Positions 20,930 to 29,034 of a stretch of 64,000 bases of DNA are shown here, piece after piece. The translations under genes were made by a program, and so were the position numbers. The stretch spans positions 20,212,001-20,276,000 of the forward strand of contig NC_091973.1 in assembly GCF_036711975.1 (NCBI RefSeq). The letters are read 5' to 3'. How positions within the stretch are numbered: the stretch's first letter is position 1; the number at the start of each line of letters is the position of its first letter. The notes below the pieces were generated by a model. The model made no database searches and was not told where the DNA came from. It was given only the letters and a program-made list of their open reading frames with translations. This DNA is from Onthophagus taurus. Its lineage: Eukaryota; Arthropoda; Insecta; Coleoptera; Scarabaeidae.

Positions 20930-23900
20930 TAGAGATGGACCGAAGCGGGTTTTGGCCGAATAACCGAATACCGAATATTCGGCTTGTAATTTGGCCGGAG
21001 CACCGAATATTCGGCCGAAGCATCAATCAAAATTTCAAATTCGAAAAAATGCATTATTAAAACGTAAAACGTTATTCTTATAAGTAGGTGTTGCAATTAT
21101 TTTAAACTCACAAAAGTCCAGTGTTTTTCATGAAGTTGTTATTAAGTAAATGCATGAATGTTGTTAAATGTTTAAAATTAAATAAAATATGTAGATACTT
21201 ATTAGTACTGAAGTAATTTAAATTATAAATAATAATTAAATAAAACATAAAACATATATTGAAAAAATGAAATATAACATATAAGTATAATATACATATA
21301 TGTATGTAAGTAATAAGTAAAAATGTATAAGAAAGCATATTATGTAGGGGGCTGAGGCTTCCGTCATAACTCACGTTCCTCTACACCTGAAACGAATTAT
21401 TTTTTTTTTAATTTTAAGTTAAAATTTTTAACACAATGAATGAATTGCAAGAAACAAGGTTTTTTGGTTTAGGAATAATGCTTTACGAGCTAACTAAGTG
21501 ATGTTAAACTGACAGATGATGAAATTAGGTATTTACTAGCTTCATACTAAATTAATAATTAATAACAATTACATACCTGCAAAGTTATAGGCACTAATAT
21601 TCAAAATTAACTTTGTGCAGATTGTGGTGGATAAACAATAATTTTTCTGCATTTCTTGGCAGTAATCTGCTTCTAGTTTGGTCATAAATATTACCGGCTT
21701 CAGAAAAAACTCTTTCACTGTATACGCTAGCAGCAGGGGCCGATAAAAATTTTCTTGCAATTTCTGTTAATATAGGAAAAGTGGTTTTCCATGCTTTCCA
21801 CCAAACAAGAGGATCGTCCGTTCTAATTAGCTTATCCATATTTAAATATAAGTTTAATTCTTCGTCAATGCTCTTTACTTTTATATTTTCAGATGGCTTT
21901 GGTAAAGAATCTCTTGAAGAGACAATCTCATCAAAACACTGCCATAGTTTACTTTTATTTGTTTCATTACTAATAGTGTCATCGAGTCTTCTAATTTTTG
22001 TCTCAGGAGTATAATTTTCGTTAATTATTGGTTCAGACTCAGATTGAGAATATTCACTGGTCAATATATATTTAAAATAATCTATTTTGTTCGATTCAAA
22101 AAACGTCATTTTAAATCGTGGGTCCAATATTGTAGCAATAATATAAAATTTATTATTTAACAAACTATCAAATCTTCTGTTTATTTCATCATAAATACAA
22201 TTTTTCATTGTTCCAACTCCGTGAAACAGATTTTCGTCTTCTTTAGATAAATAAACTTTCAACGTTGTTATTGTTGGAATAACTTCCGAAATAAAAGCTA
22301 CATTTGAACTCATAACCTTTGTAATCTCCTCAAATGGTTCCAATAAATCTAACAACGGTTGAATTAAGGACCATTGATTTGTATTTAACGTCACAATATC
22401 ATTATCTGCTGCATAGATATTCAATACCCTCTTTTGCTCTAGTATTCGTTGCAGCATGTAGAAACTAGAATTCCACCTAGTAGTAACATCTTGCACTAAT
22501 TTTTTATGATCAACATTTAATTCGGTTTGAATATCTTTCAATTTGGAGCATGCGGCTGGGGAATGATTAAAATGTCCAACAATTTTTCGACACACTGCTA
22601 TTAAATCCACTATAGATCGTTGTGTTTTAATAGCATGTATTATCACTAATTGTAGAGTATGTATGAAACAAGGCACTCCAACGAGTTTGGCGTCATTACA
22701 GGCTTTAACAATGTTGGCGCCATTGTCTCGAACAATGACATGGACCTGTGAAATGTCTAAATTCCACATTTGCAACATATCGAGAAACATTTGTTTAATA
22801 TTTTCAGCAGTATGACTCTCAGGAAAATGTTTACAGTTTAAAAGTACATGATTAAAACCAAAATTTGTATTAAGCCAATGAGCCGTAAAACTAATAAAAG
22901 ATTCATTTGTATGAGAGCAAGTCCAGATATCAGATGTCACGGACAGATATTGAACACCATCAATCTTTTTTTTAATAGCTTCTACTAATCTGTCATAAAT
23001 ATCTGGGATGATGGTTTCTGAAAAATATTTTCTTCTGGGCACCTTGTACTGCGGGCAAATTTTATTCATTAATCTAGTAAATCCTGTATTTTCTACACAT
23101 AAATAAGGCATATTATCTAATGCAATCATTTCACCTATAGCATAATGCATTTTTTTTGACCGTTTGTCATTTATGTCCCACTGTTTAGATTTGTTAATAA
23201 ATTCTGTTAATGTTTCTTGTTTCTTTTGAACAATATTTAAATCATTCTCTGGATTAGTTTTGTTTTGTTCTGATTCTGATAATAGACGCTTTCTTTTTTC
23301 AAATTCTTCAGCGTGCTTTCGTTTTACATGATTAATCATTGATGTTGTACTAGCATATTTTCCAGTGCCACCCCGTGATATTTCTTGTTGACACAATTTA
23401 CACTTTGCAAATTTCAAGTCTTCACATTTATCAAAAAATGTCCAAACGTCACTTTTTTTGTTTATGTCACTCATGATTCACGTCACGAGGTCGTTTACCC
23501 GAAACAAACGGTTTATGAACAATTTTGGGCGTTTGGACGCCGCCTTGGCGTGTTTAGCGTTTAAATCTGAACGGACCCTGGAAACGCACCTTTAAAGTTT
23601 ATTCTTCTATAACCAAATTCGAAATGAGAGGTCAAAGTAAAATACCATAATCGGTTTAAAATATAAAACGAAAAGAACGCAATACAACAATCAACACGTC
23701 AGTTACCGACACGTTACCGCACACTTTAAACTTCTAACCGTTCTAACGCTTATAACCGCCCATGCTCTTACTGGTCTTAACACGTTTTCATTGGCATGCG
23801 CGAGCTGGAAAAGCGCGCCTATGCTACCTTTATACCGCTTCGGCCGGCCGAATACCGAATACAATGGCTGCTTCGGCCGAAGGCCGAATATTTTATAAAG

Positions 23901-23952
23901 AGGCCGAATCGGCCGAATACCGAAGCAAGACCGAAGCTTCGGAACATCCCTA
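20930..23952 (-). mobile_element. hAT transposon, apparently complete
   Basis: 3,023 bp flanked by the 8-bp TSD. The ends are TAGAGATGGACCGAAGC and (inverted) TAGGGATGTTCCGAAGC. Both subterminal regions are packed with CCGAATA / TTCGGCC repeats (20945-21025 and 23835-23945), which are likely transposase-binding sites. It encodes one uninterrupted transposase. It is inserted in exon 2 of the Harbinger H2 transposase, so it is younger than that element. Confidence 0.95.
21594..23474 (-). CDS. hAT transposase, BED-finger type, intact
   Basis: 626 residues without interruption. Residues about 10-55 are a BED zinc finger: VWTFFDKCEDLKFAKCKLC then TSMINHVKRKHAEE. The RNase-H-like core contains YLSVTSDIWTC (first Asp), VIVRDNGANIVKAC (second Asp) and GVPCFIHTLQLVI. 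A helical insertion region follows. The end has the hAT dimerisation motif: PAASVYSERVFSEAG (catalytic Glu environment), then RSRLLPRNAEKLLFIHHNL. Length and order match Ac/ZBED-like transposases. With intact ends and a perfect TSD, the copy could be functional. Promoter elements were not identified. Confidence 0.92.
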   Translation of the reverse strand: MSDINKKSDVWTFFDKCEDLKFAKCKLCQQEISRGGTGKYASTTSMINHVKRKHAEEFEKRKRLLSESEQNKTNPENDLNIVQKKQETLTEFINKSKQWDINDKRSKKMHYAIGEMIALDNMPYLCVENTGFTRLMNKICPQYKVPRRKYFSETIIPDIYDRLVEAIKKKIDGVQYLSVTSDIWTCSHTNESFISFTAHWLNTNFGFNHVLLNCKHFPESHTAENIKQMFLDMLQMWNLDISQVHVIVRDNGANIVKACNDAKLVGVPCFIHTLQLVIIHAIKTQRSIVDLIAVCRKIVGHFNHSPAACSKLKDIQTELNVDHKKLVQDVTTRWNSSFYMLQRILEQKRVLNIYAADNDIVTLNTNQWSLIQPLLDLLEPFEEITKVMSSNVAFISEVIPTITTLKVYLSKEDENLFHGVGTMKNCIYDEINRRFDSLLNNKFYIIATILDPRFKMTFFESNKIDYFKYILTSEYSQSESEPIINENYTPETKIRRLDDTISNETNKSKLWQCFDEIVSSRDSLPKPSENIKVKSIDEELNLYLNMDKLIRTDDPLVWWKAWKTTFPILTEIARKFLSAPAASVYSERVFSEAGNIYDQTRSRLLPRNAEKLLFIHHNLHKVNFEY

Positions 23953-23960
23953 TTATTTAG
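23953..23960. repeat. hAT target-site duplication, right copy
   Basis: TTATTTAG, see 20922-20929. Confidence 0.95.
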
Positions 23961-26119
23961 TATGTATTCGGTACGCAACATGTTATGTAGAAAACAACAG
24001 GTAAGAACAATCAGATCAACAGTAGTGGGTTTCCCATTTATAGGAGAAAAGAATATTCTAAATACATGACAAAGTATACCAAAAGCATTTTCTGTGACCC
24101 TTCTAGCCCGAGACAGTCGGTAATTAAAAACTGTTTTCTTTGGATCCTCGAAAATTTGCTTTTTTGGGTAAGGTTTCATTACATGTTTATCTAACTTAAA
24201 TGCATCATATCCAAGAATCACATACGGTAGAATAGTGTTTTTGGAACGGGGAAGTAACGCAGGTAGGGGGAAATTGAATTTATCGCCCTAAATTTGTTTC
24301 CCAATCTTAGATTTGGCAAAAATTCCTGCGTCACCTTCTTTTCCGTATGATCCAATGTCTACGTATAGGAACTTGTAATTAGCATCAACAAGAGCCAACA
24401 GCACTATGGAAAAATAGTTTTTATAATAAAAAAAAAGTGAGTCGCTGTTATCTGGAGCCATAACTCGCACGTGTTTTCCGTCAGTGCCAGCTATAACGTT
24501 GGGAAAGTTCCAACGATTCCAAAACTCTTCTGCCTTTTGTTTCAAATCCATTTCTGAAGGTGGTGGAAGTAAAATTGGCATTAGTTTCTTACATATAGTT
24601 TGTAACACGATTGGTATAAACACGCTAATGTAGCTGTGGGATATTCGATATGCAAATGATAAGGATCTGTAAGATTCCCCTGTTGCAAGAAACCTGTAAA
24701 AAACAAAATTGTTAAATTGTAATAAAATATTAATTTCGTTTAAGTTGCGTATTGTAAGAAGAGATGGAAGAATCTTCGAGATAATTATTTCAAACACAAA
24801 AAAAAATACAAAAATGCCAACAGGAAGTGCTGCTTCTAAAAGCAATAAACGAAAGCCAATTTTGGAACAACTATCATTTTTAGATAGTGTCAAACGCCAA
24901 AGAAGGTAACCATATGTCGTACTGAACAAATATTCAAAAAGATCAATACTAAACTCTCACATACTGTGCATCACGTACACTTACATTACACACTTTTATA
25001 TTGTATAGCTTTTACTTTTGACTGATATAGATTATGAAAACAAAATAATTAATCTTTACTGTTGTAGGGCGTTAACAAATAACAGTATGCAAACATCAAA
25101 TAACGACATGCAAAGTGGTGGCACCGAAGAAACTGTTATGGTATTAAATACAACAGAAAATGATAAGGATAAAGATGAAGTAGATATAGAAAATTTGTGT
25201 GACGAAAGGCCTACGCCAGCTTTAAACGAAACAATATCGTCAGGATGCAGTGAGTCTAAGCAACAAAAAAGAAAGCCAACTTTTGCAGGCGAGGTTTTAT
25301 CAGCATTAAAAAAAACCGGTTGGAAAGAGCCGCAATAATATCGCAGATGAATATGGCTCAAGCTACACCTGACGATGAAACTGACACCTTCTTTAAAAGC
25401 TTGGTCTTGACTGTAAAACAATTTCCGCCTCTGTTAAGAGCACAAATAAAAAGAAAACTATATCAAATAGTATCGGACGCAGAAGTGAATTTACTGCGCT
25501 CAGTACCACCACAGCTGAGCTATGATAGCCCATATGTGTACTCTAGCACCAGTACAACACCGTTGCCGTCTCCTTCAAATTGGGAGCAGCAAAATGTACA
25601 TAATGTAGACCAGTGTCAGGATACACAGCCCAATGCTGACATAGCAAATTTGTTTAATTCTTTTTCACATAGTTAATAAAATATTTTGTTCTGTAATAAA
25701 GAAAATTTATTTTACCTTAGTGTTAATGCTAATTTTTCCCCTGGTGTTATGGGATGCTTGACGCGGTTCTAAGGTTTAATTGTAATATCGTCTTGGATGA
25801 GCTCCAATATATAACTAAATTGATTACGAGTTATACGAAAAAATTCTTTAAACTTTATTTCGTTGTCTATTAAATGATTTTTCACTAATATTAATTGATA
25901 TCCTTCTAATCTTCGGTTTTAAACATGGGTAATATCTTTTTCCTTTTCTTTCCACTTTCCAAAACTAAAGAAAGGAGTAAATTTTCCTCTTCTTCTTGAT
26001 AATTTAACAACATTTTTATTACATTTCTTTGACATACGTTCATTTTTATACGTCTTGTCGTGAGTCTAGGAAAACACACAATAAACACAAATTCGTCAGC
26101 GAATAAGTCGTAGCTACTC

Positions 26120-26257
26120 AATCGTCGCCGGCGACTAGCGACCGAGTCGTCGCTAGGAAAACAAACATATTGATAAGCATTGTATGAGTAATAGCGAATG
26201 AGTTGTAGCTACTCAGTCGTAGTCGAGCGACTAGCGACCGTGGAGGAAAACGCGCCT
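26120..26257 (-). repeat. Harbinger H2 right terminal inverted repeat
   Basis: Inverse of 14819-14950; followed by TSD TTA at 26258-26260. Confidence 0.85.
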
Positions 26258-26303
26258 TTACCTGTAATCCAAGAAATCGTATGTCTCGCTAGTGCAACCA
26301 ACT

Positions 26304-26676
26304 TTACACCAAACTGAGAAAACTAATAGGAGCGCAGTTACTCTCTCGTAAAACAAGACGAGTGCTATCACGCTTCCCGCTGTTTTGGCATATAACCTCC
26401 GCACTCAAACGGTTAATATTGGTGCTGAATATTTTACTTATGTTCTTTCTATAAACCCTTTCGGCAATTTGACAAATTGTAATAACATCTTTTGAGGGAT
26501 AAATTAGTTTTCCCTCATTTTTTAAATTAATTAATAAACAATTTTTTTCACTGGATACTAAATAATTTTTACAGAAAGTGCACATATTTAACGATAAAAT
26601 TTTTTTAACAACAAATGCGCTGATGTATTCTATAACATTTTCTACGTAGTAATTAAATTTCCACATTGTATTTATA
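26304..26676 (-). pseudogene. P-like transposase P2, C-terminal part
   Basis: The frame gives NTMWKFNYYVENVIEYISAF, VVKKILSLNMCTFCKNYL and KDVITICQIAERVYRKN, the C-terminal region of P/THAP9 transposases (compare YVSGYLLKKTLNIHNCNNC in P1). At 26676 it is cut by the mariner-like element. Removing that element and one TA joins this exon in frame to the sequence at 28722. The frame stops at 26304. Confidence 0.75.
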
Positions 26677-26855
26677 CAGGCTGTCCTGCAACGATTGTAC
26701 AATACTGCATCAGCATATTCTCTGATCGAAAACAGACAAGAAAAGTCTAATAAACATAGGTCCGAAAATGGACCAATTTCGAGATATTCAAAGTTTTAGT
26801 TTCATAAGCTGACCTATTGTAAACATCATTAATTCTAACGATTTAGATGCAGTAA

Positions 26856-27614
26856 TTATATGATTACCATGGTTACGATGGTTAAGATAAAGTTTAATAA
26901 ATAATAAGATAATATTAAGATAACTAATACTAATATATAAAAATGTATGTAGGCATCGGCTGTCAATCTCTTTGGAAGAAAAAATGGACCTAATAACTGA
27001 TCACCTATAACTCCAGCCCATACATTAACACTGAATCGCCACTGATGATGAGTTTCTAGTATTGCATGGGGATTTTCATCGCTCCAAACGTGCGCATTAT
27101 GAATATTAAAATTTTCGCTTTGAGTAAATGTTGCTTCATCCGTAAATACAATGTTTATGGGAAAGTCGACGTTTACTAGCTCTTCCTGTATGGCCCACCT
27201 ATAAAAAATCTCTCTTTTTTCGCCATCATTTTCTGTTAGAGCTTGAACGGTGTTGTAATGATAAGAATAAAGCAACTGCTCCCTTAAAATGCGGTGAACG
27301 GTTGTTTTGTTAATGTTTTCTTGTGCAGAAATTCTTCTAATGCTAGTTGAAGCATTTTCATCGACTCTTCTCAAAACTGCTTCTTCTAATTCCACTGGCC
27401 TTGTGTAATGTCTCTCCGTGGAATAGCTGTGGGTTACGCTTCCCGTTTCTTTTAATCTGAGAAATAGTCTGCTAAAGGTGTGACTATTAGGCAATCGTCT
27501 GTTCGCGAAACTTTGCGCGTAATGACGAGCTGCTAACGACGCATTTCCATCAGATAGTCCGTAACAATACACCATATCCGCCATCTCTTCCTTGGAGTAA
27601 TTAATAGGAGCCAT
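26856..27614 (-). pseudogene. Mariner-like (DUF4817 plus DDE) transposase, C-terminally truncated
   Basis: Begins MAPINYSKEEMADMVYCYG with an N-terminal DUF4817-type helix-turn-helix (RRLPNSHTFSRLFLRLKE). A second HTH follows (STSIRRISAQENINKTTVHR), then the DDE core with NIVFTDEATFTQSENFN (first Asp, about 27130-27180) and WSDENPHAI, WRFSVNVWAGVIGD. The frame leaves family sequence after LTADAYIHF (about 26945). The part with the second and third acidic residues is therefore absent. It is replaced by a hydrophobic tail encoded by TIR-proximal DNA. Such a protein cannot catalyse transposition, though it might still bind the TIRs. Confidence 0.85.
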
Positions 27615-28561
27615 ACTTAATAGTTTTATTATGTAACAAACCGCCCTGTATATTAAATTGCATTTTGTATAATTATTTTGCTTAAGTCAGCGTTGTCGGG
27701 TGAGGCGTTGATGCGCCACCGAGTTCGACTCGGGGAGTCGAGTACCAACTACCAAGGTAGATAGAAGCTACAGTCTTCCCCTTGAGTTCGCTCCATTTCA
27801 TTTTATTTTTAATTTAAATTCTCAATACTAAATTCGGAAAGGCTTCTAAATACGCTGGTGGTTTGTGCTGGGTAATTTGCTAGAGAAATCGAATCCTCAG
27901 ATCAAAATTGTGCCTTGAAGCCAGTTCCTGAAGCGTTCGAATCCTGGTGGAAGAGCGTCGTCGTGGCGTAGAATAAGTAAGCATAATTAATTACTATTGT
28001 TCTTGAAACTCATAATCATCGCTAGTGTTTGTATCCATAGTTAACGTTCCGTTATCTAAAATTTGTTCAATTAGTTTTCGTTTTTCTTCTTTAATATTTT
28101 AACTTAATTTTTGTTGGTTAATTTATTTTTCTATTTTTTTTTATATGTTTTAATTTCCTTAATTTAATATATTAATATTTTTTTTATATAAATTCTTGTT
28201 CGTATTATTTCAATTTCAACACAAGGGCTACGATCCTCCCTCCTTTTACTCATTAACTTCTTAAACCGTTCGGCCAAGTACGTAACTTGCCTGGTGGCAG
28301 CATCTTAAAAATCTTCTATAATTTTTTTCTCTTTTTCTGCAAGTACACGCTACCGTACTTCTATCTTTTCCCGTCCGCATAACGTTGGTGGCGGGTACCC
28401 CTTTCTTCCTCTAATATTACGTTGGTGGCGGTGGTGTTCATCCCCATCAAGATTACAATTAAATTAAATAGTAAAATAATAATTTCGTGAAGTATTCTTA
28501 TTTTTTTTGATTAGACAACTTATCGTAATCATAGTAACGACTTAATTATTATAAAAACAAA
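27615..28561. other. Non-transposase DNA carried inside M1
   Basis: About 950 bp between the transposase start and the right TIR with no protein-like frame. It holds two pol III B-box-like strings, GAGTTCGACTCGG (about 27720-27732) and GCGTTCGAATCCTGG (about 27937-27951). It also has a twice-repeated ACGTTGGTGGCGG block (about 28381 and 28421). It could be a captured SINE or tRNA-derived piece, or simply the element's 5' region. No clean tRNA cloverleaf was recognised. Confidence 0.4.
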
Positions 28562-28721
28562 TTTAAATTCATGATGTTAACAATATCAACTTATGAAACT
28601 AAATCTTTGAATATCTCGAAAATGGTCCATTTTCGGACCTATGTTTATTAGGCTTTTTTTGTTCATTTTTGATCATAGAATACGCTGATGCAGTTTTGTA
28701 CAATCGTTGCGGGACACCCTG

Positions 28722-28800
28722 TATAATCGTGATCGAACACATCAGCGGATATGTTTTCACAACTTTCTTGTGATGGACATATATATATGTTATATATTCT
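28722..28800 (-). pseudogene. P-like transposase P2, short internal piece
   Basis: Between mariner M1 and the 3' LTR of gypsy A, the minus frame reads CPSQESCENISADVFDHDY. That fits between the DFIETYFSAVRN block at 50 kb and the C-terminal part at 26.6 kb. Confidence 0.7.
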
Positions 28801-28998
28801 TGTAACACAACACTGGATATTTAATAAATATTTTATTAAGTGTAAATCAACGTACATTCTTAGCTTAAACTTATTCTAAGATTTTAGTTACCGCCATTTA
28901 CAGACATGACCTGACAAGTTCTTTTTTGGTTAATGTTCGGTAAGAGCGTAGCGCCCTCTTTTAGTTGTTATTACAAACATTATGTCTACTATACTACA
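28801..28998 (-). repeat. Gypsy A 3' LTR
   Basis: On minus it begins TGTAGTATAGTAGACATAAT and ends GTGTTACA. It is preceded by a purine-rich tract (AGGGAGAGAA, 28999-29008) that would prime plus-strand synthesis. Its first 45 bp recur at 42586-42630. AATAAAATATT near its end could serve as polyadenylation signal. Confidence 0.85.
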
Positions 28999-29034
28999 TT
29001 CTCTCCCTACCTAACTAAGATTACAAATTTAGTC

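Larger units (their letters stand above)
20541..25676 (+). pseudogene. MADF-BESS accessory gene of Harbinger H2, three exons
   Basis: Exon 1 (20541-20691) begins MDDFSSVEDEQFVHLVSQH and is the first half of a MADF domain ending at KQLNKS. The donor G/GTAGGT pairs with an acceptor at 24744. Exon 2 (24745-24905) completes the domain in phase with VAYCKKRWKNLRDNYFKH, then SFLDSVKRQR. Exon 3 (25068-25676) is acidic, with a BESS motif (DDETDTFFKSLVLTV, LRAQIKRKLYQIV). There are single-base frame breaks in an A-run near 24800 and an A8 run near 25310. Intron 1 contains the opposite-strand transposase exon and the hAT. The protein should bind DNA and the transposase; this is inferred from the family. 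Confidence 0.75.
20756..26043 (-). pseudogene. HARBI1-like transposase of Harbinger H2, split by hAT
   Basis: Exon 1 (26043 to 25716) starts MNVCQRNVIKMLLNYQ and contains FKEFFRITRNQF. The donor CTAAG/GTAAAA at 25715 pairs with an acceptor at 24694. Exon 2 begins RFLATGESYRSLSFAYRISH and carries VIAGTDGKHVRV (first Asp), VILGYDAFKLDKHVMKPYP (second Asp) and RARRVTENAFGI (Glu). It is cut by the hAT at 23952/20930, resumes in frame with KKTNLEENLFSLP and ends GAVSWQDR at 20756. Defects are a frame break near 25915, a stop in exon 1 near 25775 and a stop at about 24286. It does not code for an intact protein now. Confidence 0.8.
14819..26257. mobile_element. PIF/Harbinger element H2 with two nested insertions
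   Basis: The left TIR starts at 14819 with GGCGCGTTTTCCTCCACGG. The right TIR ends at 26257 with the inverse. About 130 bp at each end are homologous, including CGGTCGCTAGTCGC and a second TTTTCCTAGCGACGACTCGG block. TSD TTA is at 14816-14818 and 26258-26260. Subtracting the I-like element (15061-20534) and the hAT (20930-23952) leaves about 2.9 kb, a normal Harbinger size. The element carries a MADF/BESS gene on plus and a HARBI1-like transposase on minus with interleaved exons. Confidence 0.88.
26677..28721 (-). mobile_element. Tc1/mariner-like element M1
   Basis: The ends are CAGGCTGTCCTGCAACG and (inverted) CAGGGTGTCCCGCAACG. Inverted repeats of about 160 bp run to near 26838 and 28562. 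TA duplications lie at 26675-26676 and 28722-28723. It contains a truncated transposase on minus (26856-27614) and about 950 bp of non-transposase DNA. It is inserted in a P-like transposase frame. Confidence 0.93.

Noticed and set aside
24709-24909. Independent small gene
   Set aside because: It is exon 2 of the MADF-BESS gene of Harbinger H2 read with a frame break, not a separate gene.
27680-27960. Possible tRNA genes
   Set aside because: B-box-like strings are present but no acceptor, D and anticodon stems of suitable spacing were seen.
28599-28857. Two overlapping small frames at the M1 right end
   Set aside because: They run through mariner TIR, P2 and LTR sequence; only the 28722-28800 part (P2) is meaningful.
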